This document shows positions 43,120-51,644 of a DNA stretch of 64,000 nt, piece after piece. Below the pieces are notes generated by a model. That model was not told the origin of the DNA. It saw only the letters and a program-made list of their open reading frames with translations, and made no database searches. The DNA is from JAIOSM01 sp964565415. Lineage in GTDB: Bacteria; Desulfobacterota; Desulfobacteria; Desulfobacterales; Desulfobacteraceae. The stretch covers positions 1 through 64,000 of the forward strand of contig CAZMEX010000006.1 in the NCBI GenBank assembly GCA_964565415.1. Reading direction: 5' to 3'. The translations under genes were made by a program, and so were the position numbers. Positions within the stretch are counted from its first letter, which is position 1. Every line of letters starts with the position of its first letter.

Positions 43120-44664
43120 TTAAATTTCCAGAGTAACTCTTAAAACTTCAGAGATAGTTGTAACGCCTTTTTTAACCTTTTCCCAGCCATCTTCCCTTAA
43201 AGTACGAAGCCCTGCTGCAATTGCCTTTTTCTTTATCTGTTCCGCACTTGATTTATTGATAATCTCTCTTCTTATATCTTCAATCATTGGTAAATATTCA
43301 AAAATAGCAGTCCTGCCTTTAAAACCTGTATGGTGGCAAGTATCACACCCAACACCTTCATAAAAGGCAATCTTGGAAAGTTCATCTGGTTCTAATTTCA
43401 TAAGGCTTGTCAAACGTTCTTCAGGCTCAACTGGCTGTCGACAGTCAGGACAAATTACTCTGACCAGTCTTTGTGCCATAACCCCTAAAAGAGTTGAACT
43501 CAGCAAAAAGCTTTCAACACCCATATCTGTCAATCTTGCAATAGCGCCAGCTGAATCATTGGTGTGAAGTGTACTGAAAAGAAGATGTCCTGTTAAAGCT
43601 GACTGTATAGAAATCTCTGCTGTTTCCCTGTCCCTGATTTCCCCCACAAGAATTATATCTGGATCCTGCCGCACAATGGATCTTAATCCATTGGAAAATG
43701 TTAAGCCTATCTTAGGTTTTACCTGTATCTGATTCACTCCTGACAACTGGTATTCCACAGGATCTTCCAGGGTAATAACTTTTTTTTCAGAAGAGTTAAT
43801 CATTGCAAGGGTAGTATACAAAGTGGAAGTTTTACCGCTTCCAGTGGGCCCTGTCACCAATATCATACCATAGGGCTGTTGAACCAGCTCAATATATTGT
43901 TCATAGATATTATCTGGAAAACCCAGTTTACGAAGGTCAAGTTCGAGACTCTCTCGATCAAGAATCCTCATGACCAGGCTTTCACCATATAATGTAGGTA
44001 CTGTAGACACCCTGAAATCTATTTCACGATCAGCTATTTTTAATTTAATTCCACCATCCTGGGGCAGCCGTCTTTCAGCAATATCAAGTTTTGCCATAAT
44101 CTTAACCCTTGAAATAATAGCTGCCTGGAGCCTCAAAGGTGGGGATTCAATCTCATGGAGGACACCATCTATCCGATATCGAATTAAAAATCTATTATCA
44201 AATGGTTCAAAATGGATATCACTTGCCTGCATATCTACAGCGTTATATATGAGACGATTAACCAGTCTGATAATCGGTGCTTCCGAGGCCATATCTTTAA
44301 GGCTCTCAAGATCTTGTCCCTGGGGAACTTCTATCTCATAAACATCCTTGTCTGCCTCTTCAATAATAGTTTCAAGAGATTGACTGCCACTACCATACAA
44401 CCGTTCAATAACATCAATGATATCCCCTGCATCACCCTTGTAAACGTCAATGGAAAAACCATATGACAATTTCAGGGCATCAATTGTAAAATGATCCAAA
44501 GGATCAGCCATGGCTATCTTCAGGCTGTTATTTTCCAGGGATAATGGTACAAAGATTGATTGCTTCATAAATTTGAATGACAGATTTTCCAGCCCAATCA
44601 TCTCTTTTGGGTATTCATTGTACGAAATATCAGGGATATTGCTCACAGCACTATTTTCATCCAT
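43120..44664 (-). CDS. gspE: Type II secretion ATPase GspE
   Basis: This 514-residue AAA+ ATPase has an N1 domain (ISYNEYPKEMIGLENLSFKF), N2 (IRLVNRLIYNAVDMQASDIH), the Walker A ILVTGPTGSGKTSTLYTTL and the Asp box EDPVEYQLSGVNQIQVKPKI. The Walker B region is PDIILVGEIRDRETAEI, and a tetracysteine zinc site follows (CPDCRQP and CDTCHHTG). It energises pseudopilus assembly. The 105-base gap to the MarR-type gene upstream holds no recognised promoter or terminator. Confidence 0.95.
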   Translation of the reverse strand: MDENSAVSNIPDISYNEYPKEMIGLENLSFKFMKQSIFVPLSLENNSLKIAMADPLDHFTIDALKLSYGFSIDVYKGDAGDIIDVIERLYGSGSQSLETIIEEADKDVYEIEVPQGQDLESLKDMASEAPIIRLVNRLIYNAVDMQASDIHFEPFDNRFLIRYRIDGVLHEIESPPLRLQAAIISRVKIMAKLDIAERRLPQDGGIKLKIADREIDFRVSTVPTLYGESLVMRILDRESLELDLRKLGFPDNIYEQYIELVQQPYGMILVTGPTGSGKTSTLYTTLAMINSSEKKVITLEDPVEYQLSGVNQIQVKPKIGLTFSNGLRSIVRQDPDIILVGEIRDRETAEISIQSALTGHLLFSTLHTNDSAGAIARLTDMGVESFLLSSTLLGVMAQRLVRVICPDCRQPVEPEERLTSLMKLEPDELSKIAFYEGVGCDTCHHTGFKGRTAIFEYLPMIEDIRREIINKSSAEQIKKKAIAAGLRTLREDGWEKVKKGVTTISEVLRVTLEI

Positions 44665-44769
44665 TGATTAAAATTCCATTGGTTTTTCCAAGGTACAGCT
44701 CCGCCTTGTCGGTCACATCGATATTCAGAGATAACCATTTGAAATAACACGCTTTTGTTTGCACACAAC

Positions 44770-45159
44770 CTAAATAAGTATCTTTTTTAATGCCTCTTCC
44801 AATTCCGGGTCATTACAAAATTCAGAATCAATTTTTTTAATCTCGTTTGAAAGATTTTTTATTTCTGCCTTAACTTTATCATATTGCAGCAGTCGTTGCC
44901 TTAAGAATTGAATGGTCAACTTTGATATCTCTTCAACGCCTGTCGGGGTTAAACAATACAAATAAGCAGATTTTCGTTTATATTTCTGAAATCTTTCAAT
45001 CTTGATCAAGCCTTTCTTTGCAAGCTCTGTAAGGCAATAATTAACTTTGCCAAGGCTGATGCCCATCTTTTGATTCATCTCACGCTGGGTCAAATTATGA
45101 TTATTTTTTAATAATTTTAAAAGATTTAGTCTGATTTCTTTGTCATATGCGGTGTTCAT
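44770..45159 (-). CDS. MarR-family EPS-associated transcriptional regulator
   Basis: This 129-residue winged-helix regulator has a helix-turn-helix NLTQREMNQKMGISLGKVNY, the wing LIKIERFQKYKRKSAYLY, and a C-terminal helical region LTIQFLRQRLLQYDKVKAEI. It fits the EPS-associated MarR family (MarR_EPS type). It is the first gene of the long series ahead of T2SS and glycan genes, so it is a likely local regulator. Its -10 region abuts a 15-base palindrome that covers its own start codon, suggesting autoregulation. ATG 45159 has no Shine-Dalgarno. Confidence 0.82.
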   Translation of the reverse strand: MNTAYDKEIRLNLLKLLKNNHNLTQREMNQKMGISLGKVNYCLTELAKKGLIKIERFQKYKRKSAYLYCLTPTGVEEISKLTIQFLRQRLLQYDKVKAEIKNLSNEIKKIDSEFCNDPELEEALKKILI

Positions 45160-45168
45160 AGTATGAAC
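45154..45168. promoter_or_regulatory. Palindromic operator candidate overlapping the regulator's start
   Basis: GTTCATA-G-TATGAAC is a perfect 7-base inverted repeat with one central base. It lies next to the -10 element (45169-45174) and overlaps the ATG at 45159-45157. It would be well placed for binding by the MarR-type dimer itself. Confidence 0.5.
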
Positions 45169-45197
45169 TATATAAATGATATGATATTTGTAGTCAA
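45169..45197 (-). promoter_or_regulatory. Sigma-70-type promoter of the MarR-type regulator
   Basis: TTGACT (45197-45192), a 17-base spacer and TATATA (45174-45169) are close to the sigma-70 consensus. The expected transcription start is near 45162, only about 3 bases before the ATG, so the mRNA would be nearly leaderless. It is the only good promoter I see at the head of the T2SS-glycan series. Confidence 0.55.
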
Positions 45198-45306
45198 GAA
45201 AAAAATGAATTGAATCAGAAACAATAACGATTGTTTAGATATAATTGGCAGGAATGGGTCTGAATCCACTAATAATCAAATCAGCAGATCCAGCTCAAAT
45301 TATTTA

Positions 45307-46227
45307 TCATCCAATGAAAAAAACTGTTACTTCAGCGCGCCTTTCAAGTATTTTTTGTTTTAACTCGCCATTTGCATAAAACCTAAACTTACCAGGAGAA
45401 TGAATGTTAAAGATTGAGGGCTTCAGCCCGTTCTTTATAAGTTCATGAACTACATTGGCAGCCCTTATTGCACCAAGTTCAAAATTAGATGGATATTTAT
45501 TATTATGGATGGGATCCATATCTGCATAGCCCTGTACCATTACCCTTACATCATATACTTTTAAAAAATTGGCAAGCTTCATAAAAAAAGATTTATACTC
45601 ATCTGCAATTTTAGCACTTCCAGCAGGAAAAAGGATTGGAAGTGTTGTTGTAAGTTTTAAACCAGCACTACTATCAGTGATTTCAAACCAGTCACTAAGA
45701 TTTGCTTTTTCAATGTCAACAAAGAGTTGAGCTTTATCAAAAGTATCTTGAGTCCTGTCTTGTGAAACTTCTTTGGTTTTTTGTTTATCCGTAAAAATCT
45801 CCCTGGTGGGCTTTAAAATTTTGCTTGACCTTTTTGTCTGCTTTCTTCTTTTGAGCTCACCCAAAATGGTTTTAACCAACTCAGAATATCTTTGTCTCTC
45901 TTTTGATAATTTTTTGACATTGAATTTTTTCTTTTCAATGGATTCCCCGATATTATGCGTAACCATCCTTCCTGAATCACTTATTCGCTCCATCTTGAGA
46001 GAAAGCCAATCAATTGTATCTATGCACTCTTTTATCTGTTCATCTAAATCTTCAACTCTCTCCTGGTATTCCTCTGCTCTTTCGGATAAATCAATCAAAG
46101 AATGCACATCATAGTCCAGCATCATCATTGAATGCTCCGCAGCATAAAGTGATGATACAAAAACCAAAAAAAACAGGGGTAGCAAAATTTTAAAAATAGA
46201 TTCTCTAATAGTTTGAATTGTTTTCAT
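45307..46227 (-). CDS. OmpA-family protein with coiled coil
   Basis: This protein of about 306 residues starts at ATG 46227 (GGTGG upstream; alternatives at 46239 are weak). It has a signal peptide (MKTIQTIRESIFKILLPLFFLVFVSSLYAAEHS, noted in part, cleavage near YAA). A long charged coiled coil follows (RAEEYQERVEDLDEQIKECI). The C-terminal OmpA peptidoglycan-binding domain has LFPAGSAKIADEYKSFFMKL, VMVQGYADMDPIHNN and RAANVVHELIKNGLKP. It probably anchors an envelope structure to the peptidoglycan. It is 10 bases from an LPP20-like lipoprotein gene and follows it. Confidence 0.82.
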   Translation of the reverse strand: MKTIQTIRESIFKILLPLFFLVFVSSLYAAEHSMMMLDYDVHSLIDLSERAEEYQERVEDLDEQIKECIDTIDWLSLKMERISDSGRMVTHNIGESIEKKKFNVKKLSKERQRYSELVKTILGELKRRKQTKRSSKILKPTREIFTDKQKTKEVSQDRTQDTFDKAQLFVDIEKANLSDWFEITDSSAGLKLTTTLPILFPAGSAKIADEYKSFFMKLANFLKVYDVRVMVQGYADMDPIHNNKYPSNFELGAIRAANVVHELIKNGLKPSIFNIHSPGKFRFYANGELKQKILERRAEVTVFFIG

Positions 46228-46249
46228 AACAGCCACCAATTATTTTTGT

Positions 46250-46717
46250 TTATGAAGGAGCTAAAACCGATTCAACATCGTTGTCAATGCCGGCAGGCCA
46301 CCAGATCATACCTTTTTTTGAAAAATTAATTCTAAGGCGCATACGCACGCTGGTAATGCCGTGTTTACCTTCACTGATTTCAACGACTTCTGTTCCCCTC
46401 AGCCACGACTGTGTCTGGGTACGAATAAGCTCATGATCTACAGTACCACGCCCAGCCTGCATAAATGCATCCACATAAACACCACGAAGTTTTTCAACAA
46501 GTTTTCTATAGCCATCTGCCACGGCTGCCCTCTCTGCCATCAACACTGCTTCACCTTTTGTCAAAGCATCTTCTGGTTCCAGACCCTTCCCTGTGACATA
46601 GAATGTTACTACCTTTAACTGCTTATTTGCCCTGCGGCTAAACCTTTTTGAAGAACATCCAACTAAAACAGATCCCGAAATAAAAAGAATAAGCATTAAA
46701 ACAATGATTTTTTTCAT
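46250..46717 (-). CDS. LPP20-family-like lipoprotein
   Basis: This 155-residue protein has a lipobox (ISGSVLVGCSSKRF, Cys about 21) and a body with FYVTGKGLEPEDALTKGEA, AERAAVADGYRKLVEKLRGV and TSVRMRLRINFSKKG. This is the pattern of LPP20 outer-membrane lipoproteins. The start has a GGAGGG Shine-Dalgarno. The function is unknown; the family occurs near envelope and motility genes. It forms a pair with the OmpA-like gene 10 bases downstream. Confidence 0.75.
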   Translation of the reverse strand: MKKIIVLMLILFISGSVLVGCSSKRFSRRANKQLKVVTFYVTGKGLEPEDALTKGEAVLMAERAAVADGYRKLVEKLRGVYVDAFMQAGRGTVDHELIRTQTQSWLRGTEVVEISEGKHGITSVRMRLRINFSKKGMIWWPAGIDNDVESVLAPS

Positions 46718-46852
46718 TTTTCATCCCTCCACTTTAAATTTAAAATTGTTAAATAATTGTATTATTTATTTCATTAATGGCACAGTTCTGATTTCTATGA
46801 TAATAATAGTATAATCGCTTGTTATTGCAGCGAACTTTAATTTGATTACTAA

Positions 46853-46885
46853 TAATATACGAACAATATACGAATAATATACAAA
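46853..46885 (+). repeat. Three 11-base tandem repeats upstream of a start codon
   Basis: TAATATACGAA, CAATATACGAA and TAATATACAAA occur head to tail (46853-46863, 46864-46874, 46875-46885). They end 4 bases before the ATG at 46890. The period of about one DNA turn would put repeat units on one helix face. Also seen is TATAAT at 46810-46815. Confidence 0.6.
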
Positions 46886-46889
46886 AATT

Positions 46890-47438
46890 ATGCCTGTTTT
46901 TATAAAACAATCAAATATTTCTCTATTAACTATTGTTCTCCTCTCCCTGCTCATGGGTTTGATACCTGCTATAGCCTGTAGCCATGAAGGGATTGAACTT
47001 TTTTACATCAGATATGATGTTAAAACTTCAAAACATAAAATAGTTGATACAAACCTTATTATGATACCTTCACAAGATGAATTCAGGGCGGAAAAATTTT
47101 CTACTATTCAAACCTATGGAGCAATATCTGCAACATATAATGAGTCGGAGAAAAAATTAACAAAATTCGCCCGGGAGAAAGCGATTATTTCATTGCTGAG
47201 AAAATATGGGCTGCGCTCAATAAAGAGCAGGGATTATGACACCATAGTCAGCTATGAAGGTGCTATAAAAGCCCCAATAATCATTCTTGAAAAAGGCCTA
47301 GTTGAAAAAAACAACTCATACTTTGTGAAAATACAGGCAGATTTCAGCCCCATTGCCTTCCCGGATAAATGGAAGAACTTAAAAATAAAAAACCGCATAA
47401 AAAAAATGTTCTCCAACTTTATTTCGCTTTTCAAATGA
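46890..47438 (+). CDS. Secreted protein of unknown function (possibly LPP20-like)
   Basis: This 182-residue protein has a Sec signal peptide (ISLLTIVLLSLLMGLIPAIA, cleavage near Ala/Cys at about 29-30). The rest has FAREKAIISLLRKYGLRSI, YDTIVSYEGAIKAPIIILEK and NSYFVKIQADFSPIAFP. The alternating strand pattern and ADFSP recall the beta domain of LPP20-type lipoproteins, but this is a weak impression. There is no recognisable Shine-Dalgarno; the start is supported by the signal peptide. It is divergent from the lipoprotein gene at 46717 and on the opposite strand to it. Confidence 0.6.
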   Translation: MPVFIKQSNISLLTIVLLSLLMGLIPAIACSHEGIELFYIRYDVKTSKHKIVDTNLIMIPSQDEFRAEKFSTIQTYGAISATYNESEKKLTKFAREKAIISLLRKYGLRSIKSRDYDTIVSYEGAIKAPIIILEKGLVEKNNSYFVKIQADFSPIAFPDKWKNLKIKNRIKKMFSNFISLFK

Positions 47439-47539
47439 GACAAAGATATCTATGTTTACTTTATCTTAAATTTGTTTTAATATTCAAAAACTTACCAACA
47501 GGCAGGCTACTTTAAATAAATTTTAGGCATGGAGCAAGA

Positions 47540-48967
47540 ATGAACAGAAAAGAGTTGGAAAAACTTGAAAAAAAAATCTTAAAAAAAGATAAAAACAGTT
47601 TTGAATACTTAAATAAAAAACAGGCATCTGCAGCATTCGCATTTGCTGAAGAGTATAAAACATTTCTTAATAATGCAAAAACCGAAAGAGAAGCCGTAAA
47701 TGAAATTGTAAAAATGGCTAAGGCAAATGGATTTATTGATATAGATATGATTACAGATAAAACTCCATTAAAAGAGAAAAAATACTATAGGGTGTTTAAG
47801 GGAAAAAGTGTAGGAGTTGCTGTTCTAGGACAAGATTCCATTGAAAATGGATTAAATATCATAGCTTCCCATATTGATTCACCAAGGCTCGACCTTAAAC
47901 AAAACCCTTTATACGAAGATCTTGATCTTGCACTTATGAAAACCCACTATTATGGGGGTATAAAAAAGTATCAATGGCTTAACATACCACTGGCACTGCA
48001 CGGAATAATTATTAAATCCAATGGAGAAAAACTTAATATCACAATTGGTGAAGACTTAAAAGATCCAATCTTTGCTGTGTCTGACCTTTTACCCCACCTT
48101 TCAGGAAAACTTCAGCAAAATAAAAAATTATCTGAGGTATTTGATGGTGAAAAGCTGAATATCCTGTGTGGAAGCATACCCCTGGGAGATGAGAAAACAA
48201 AAAATCGATACAAACTTGCTGTATTAAAACTTCTTTATGACAAATATGGAATCATTGAAGAAGATTTTGTGAGTGCTGAGATAGAAGCTGTTCCTGCATC
48301 AAATGCCAGAGATATTGGGTTTGACCGCTCAATGATAGGGGCCTATGGACAAGATGATAGAATTTGTGCCTTTACAGAGCTAAAAGCTTTACTTGCTCTT
48401 AAAAACCCTGGCAGAACAGCTCTTGCTCTTTTTTTTGATAAAGAAGAAATTGGCAGCGTGGGAAATACAAGTGCAAAATCAAAGATTACTGAAGATTTTA
48501 TTTTAGAACTTCTTTTCTTAAACCGGGAAAAACCTGATTTTAGAACCATGCGAAAAAGTATAAACAGCTCCATTTGTCTTTCAGCAGATGTTAATGCTGC
48601 AATGGACCCTGATTATAAAGAGGTCCATGAAAAAATGAATGCTGCAAGACTTGGGAGAGGTATCTGCATTACAAAATATACAGGGAGTCGTGGCAAGACA
48701 GGTGCCAGCGATGCCAATGCAGAATTTCTTGGTAAAATAATTGAGCTTTTTAATAATAATAAAATAGTCTGGCAGACAGGTGAACTCGGTAAAACTGATG
48801 AAGGCGGCGGAGGTACCCTTGGAAAATTTCTTGCTGAATCTGGCATGGATGTTTTAGATTGCGGACCTGCTCTTCTCTCAATGCACTCACCCCTTGAAAT
48901 ATCGAGCAAAGCTGATATCCATATGACATATAGTGGTTATAAAAGTTTTTTTGAATCAAATGGCTGA
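47540..48967 (+). CDS. M18-family aminopeptidase
   Basis: This 475-residue zinc aminopeptidase has metal-ligand motifs IIASHIDSPRLDLK (His, Asp), FFDKEEIGSVGNTSA (Glu-Glu), SADVNAAMDPDYKEV (Asp) and LLSMHSPLEISSKAD (His). It is cytoplasmic and removes N-terminal residues from peptides. GGAG lies just upstream of ATG 47540. Its stop overlaps the start of the S13 peptidase gene by 8 bases. The metal-site set is complete and the length is typical of the family. Confidence 0.9.
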   Translation: MNRKELEKLEKKILKKDKNSFEYLNKKQASAAFAFAEEYKTFLNNAKTEREAVNEIVKMAKANGFIDIDMITDKTPLKEKKYYRVFKGKSVGVAVLGQDSIENGLNIIASHIDSPRLDLKQNPLYEDLDLALMKTHYYGGIKKYQWLNIPLALHGIIIKSNGEKLNITIGEDLKDPIFAVSDLLPHLSGKLQQNKKLSEVFDGEKLNILCGSIPLGDEKTKNRYKLAVLKLLYDKYGIIEEDFVSAEIEAVPASNARDIGFDRSMIGAYGQDDRICAFTELKALLALKNPGRTALALFFDKEEIGSVGNTSAKSKITEDFILELLFLNREKPDFRTMRKSINSSICLSADVNAAMDPDYKEVHEKMNAARLGRGICITKYTGSRGKTGASDANAEFLGKIIELFNNNKIVWQTGELGKTDEGGGGTLGKFLAESGMDVLDCGPALLSMHSPLEISSKADIHMTYSGYKSFFESNG

Positions 48968-50159
48968 TAAAAAAGCATCCCTACTGACTTATATTCTTTT
49001 TTTAATAATTTCTGTTTGGATTTTCACTCCATTAGCAGGGGCTGAAAACAGTGATATTGGATTTTTGCTGACAGATAAAAATGGTAAACCTTTAATTGCT
49101 GAAAATATTGATAAACCCTTAATTCCTGCATCAATACTAAAGATAGTTACCTCGCTTGCAGCCATCTCATATCTTGGAGAAAATTACAGATATCAAACAT
49201 ATTTTTATTATAATAAACAAAGCCATAGCCTTTATATCAAAGGGTTTGGTGATCCTTTGTTCATATCTGAAGAGATAAAAAAGGCATGCACCCTTGTGTC
49301 AGATAGATTAAAAAAAGAGAATATTGATTTTATCAACAATATTGTGCTTGACAACTCTTTTTTTGAAAAGAAAATCACTATCCCTGGAAGGAGCAATACA
49401 TTAAATCCATACGATGCATACCCAGGGGCTTTATGTGCAAACTTTAACACCATATTTTTCAAAACAGATAGTAATGACCATGAAATTGTCAGCGCGGAAA
49501 AGCAGACTCCTCTGCTGCCAGAATATAGAAAAAAAATCATTGCAACAAATCTCAAGAAAGGCAGGATAACTCTCTCCCAAAAAGAGAGCCTGTTGTATCC
49601 AGGACTTTTAATAAAATATTTTCTGGAAAAAAATAGTGTGGGAGTGTTAGGGGGAATAACTTTAGGAAAAATTACTGCAAAAGAGCTGCCTTTTTTAATA
49701 TATACTTCAACTTTTGATCTTAAAATGATAGTACAAAATCTATTAAAATATTCCAATAATTTCATTGCAAATCAGGTTTTATTAACCCTGGGTGCCCGCA
49801 ATGCAAACGCACCTTCCAACCTTCATATATCAACCACAGCTGTAAACCTGTTTTTATCAAAGAACTTTAAGGAGATGAAAATTCAGTATTGTGAAGGTTC
49901 CGGCATCTCAAGGCAGAATAGAATTTCCAGCAAAGATATGATTAAAATCCTAATAAAATTCATACCCTGGCACTCTCTAATGAAACAAGATAAAAGCGGG
50001 TTTTATAAGACAGGTACACTCTCCAGGATAAGAACACGAGCTGGTTATATTACAGGAAAAAACAACTCCTTATACCCATATGTGATAATGATAAATCAGA
50101 AAAATAGAAGCTATAACGATATTTTATTGAAAATGAAAAAAAGAGTACAGAGTCTCTAA
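48960..50159 (+). CDS. dacB: PBP4-type D-alanyl-D-alanine carboxypeptidase (S13)
   Basis: This protein of about 399 residues starts at ATG 48960, overlapping the upstream stop (ATGGCTGA); an in-frame ATG 48933 lies inside the aminopeptidase gene. It has an N-terminal signal helix (SLLTYILFLIISVWIFTPLA), then the penicillin-binding motifs SxxK (PASILKIVTSL), SxN (YSNNFIANQ) and KTG (FYKTGTLSRI). It trims peptidoglycan peptides in the periplasm. It is shorter than the E. coli protein (about 475), likely without an extra insert domain. It ends in a 4-base convergent overlap with folE2. Confidence 0.88.
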   Translation: MADKKASLLTYILFLIISVWIFTPLAGAENSDIGFLLTDKNGKPLIAENIDKPLIPASILKIVTSLAAISYLGENYRYQTYFYYNKQSHSLYIKGFGDPLFISEEIKKACTLVSDRLKKENIDFINNIVLDNSFFEKKITIPGRSNTLNPYDAYPGALCANFNTIFFKTDSNDHEIVSAEKQTPLLPEYRKKIIATNLKKGRITLSQKESLLYPGLLIKYFLEKNSVGVLGGITLGKITAKELPFLIYTSTFDLKMIVQNLLKYSNNFIANQVLLTLGARNANAPSNLHISTTAVNLFLSKNFKEMKIQYCEGSGISRQNRISSKDMIKILIKFIPWHSLMKQDKSGFYKTGTLSRIRTRAGYITGKNNSLYPYVIMINQKNRSYNDILLKMKKRVQSL

Positions 50160-50941
50160 GATTTGTACATCTCACCCTTTTCAATATAGGCATAGGCACT
50201 GTGATTATGGATGGATTCAAAATTCTCAGCACTCACTTCAAACCATGTAATGTTGTTGTCAGCTATTAATTCAGAAGCGACTTCCCTTACAAGGTCTTCC
50301 ACAAACATGGGTTTATTGTAAGCACTCTCTGTTACGTATTTTTCATCTTCCCTTTTTAAAACAGAATAGAGTTCACTTGAAGCTGATTTTTCTACAATAT
50401 CAACAATATCTTCAATCCAGATAAATCTTTTAAATCTTGCACTCACAAGTACTTGACCTCGCTGGTTATGAGCTCCATATTCACTTATTTCTTTTGAGCA
50501 TGGGCAGACAGATGTTACAGGGACCGCAACCTTCAAGACAATATCCCTGTTTTTTTCTCTACCTGAAAAACCAATAATTGTACATGAATAATCCATAAGT
50601 CCTGAAGTCCCGGAAACAGGAGCTGTTTTACTGATAAAATAGGGAAAAGCAATCTCAATGTGAGAAGATTCAGCTCCTAAAGTCTCTTTCATATCTTCTA
50701 AGATATTTGTTAAGGATTCTAAAGAGACTTGCTGCCTGAAAACATGGAGCATTTCAACAAAGCGGCTCATATGGGTGCCTTTGAGCTGATGGGGGAGATC
50801 AACAAACATGCTGATTTTAGCTACAGTTGATTGAAATCCCTTGGATTTATCACGCACTTTTACAGGATATTTCAGCTCTTTTATACCGACCTTGTCAATT
50901 GGAATTTTTCTAAAATCTGGTTGGCTTTGAATATCAATCAT
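50156..50941 (-). CDS. folE2: GTP cyclohydrolase FolE2
   Basis: This 261-residue enzyme of the FolE2 (COG1469) type has VDLPHQLKGTHMSRFVEML, VPVTSVCPCSKEIS and YGAHNQRGQVLVSARF. These cover the metal-binding Cys and catalytic His positions. It converts GTP to 7,8-dihydroneopterin triphosphate for folate and, in some lineages, queuosine. It is the last gene of the psd-pssA-asd-greA-rpoZ-ttcA-folE2 series, overlapping ttcA by 8 bases. No separate promoter is seen. Confidence 0.93.
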   Translation of the reverse strand: MIDIQSQPDFRKIPIDKVGIKELKYPVKVRDKSKGFQSTVAKISMFVDLPHQLKGTHMSRFVEMLHVFRQQVSLESLTNILEDMKETLGAESSHIEIAFPYFISKTAPVSGTSGLMDYSCTIIGFSGREKNRDIVLKVAVPVTSVCPCSKEISEYGAHNQRGQVLVSARFKRFIWIEDIVDIVEKSASSELYSVLKREDEKYVTESAYNKPMFVEDLVREVASELIADNNITWFEVSAENFESIHNHSAYAYIEKGEMYKS

Positions 50942-51644
50942 TTATCACTTGTCCCATTGCCTTAAAGATATTTCCTTTAATGTGATTATTCTGCGCATAT
51001 AAATTATTCAGCATATCCCTGACTTCTTTTCTCTTGGATGTATTGTCACTGGGACATGTGTTAACAAATTCCGGGAAACCACACTTCCGGCAAAACTTAT
51101 TAATTGTATCTTTATCAAGATAGCTTAAGGGTCTAATTATCTGAAATCTGCCATCAAAAAATAATTGTTCTGGCTTCATGCTGTCTAATCTGCCTGCATA
51201 TAGCATATTAATAAAAAAAGTTTCAATTATATCATCTTTATGGTGCCCCAGAGCAATCTTGTTACATTCCAACTCCCGGGCAATCTCAAAAAGCCTTTTT
51301 CTCCTTAATCTGGAACACAAAAAACATGGATTCTCCCTGTTTTTTTCAGAGTGTGCATATACTCCATAATCAGTATATTCTATTCTGATAGTGTCATAAT
51401 ATTTATTAACAAATGTTTCAAGCTTTTTTGCAAATGAATTTTCAAACCCCAGGTCAATATAAACAGGAAAAATATTAAAATTAACAGGAGCTTTTTTTTG
51501 AAAAGAAGATAAAATGGTTAAAAGTGCGAGGCTGTCTTTCCCTCCAGAAACACCAACAAGGATGTTTTCTTTATCCAAAATCATGTTGTAGTCAAAAATT
51601 GCCTTACCCACAGCATGATCAACTCTCTTCTGAATCATCCCCAT
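50934..51644 (-). CDS. ttcA: TtcA-family tRNA 2-thiolation ATPase
   Basis: This 236-residue PP-loop ATPase has VGVSGGKDSLALLTIL, CFLCSRLRRKRLFEIAR (CxxC), LGHHKDDIIETFFINM and a third Cys in FVNTCPSDN. The three cysteines match the iron-sulfur site of TtcA, which thiolates cytidine-32 of tRNA. It is shorter than the roughly 300-residue E. coli protein. Start ATG 51644 is inside the rpoZ end (26-base overlap). A related TtcA-like role for other thiolated bases is possible. Confidence 0.8.
   Translation of the reverse strand: MGMIQKRVDHAVGKAIFDYNMILDKENILVGVSGGKDSLALLTILSSFQKKAPVNFNIFPVYIDLGFENSFAKKLETFVNKYYDTIRIEYTDYGVYAHSEKNRENPCFLCSRLRRKRLFEIARELECNKIALGHHKDDIIETFFINMLYAGRLDSMKPEQLFFDGRFQIIRPLSYLDKDTINKFCRKCGFPEFVNTCPSDNTSKRKEVRDMLNNLYAQNNHIKGNIFKAMGQVIND

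Larger units (their letters stand above)
415..45159 (-). other. Long co-directional gene series (candidate single transcription unit)
   Basis: All genes from the MarR-type regulator (45159) to the GT-C/TPR protein (415) read leftward. Most junctions overlap by 1-20 bases or are separated by fewer than 30 bases. The larger gaps are about 105 (before gspE), 72 (34708-34779), 124 (25775-25898), 88 (23716-23803) and 36 bases. None of these contains a visible hairpin plus T-tract terminator or a convincing promoter. The sequence therefore supports, but does not prove, a transcript of up to about 45 kb, or a few overlapping ones. Internal promoters within coding sequence cannot be excluded. Confidence 0.5.

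Noticed and set aside
45441..45470. AGTTCATGAACT palindrome inside the OmpA-like gene as a second regulator site
   Set aside because: It shares only part of the 15-base site, lacks the central base and lies within coding sequence.
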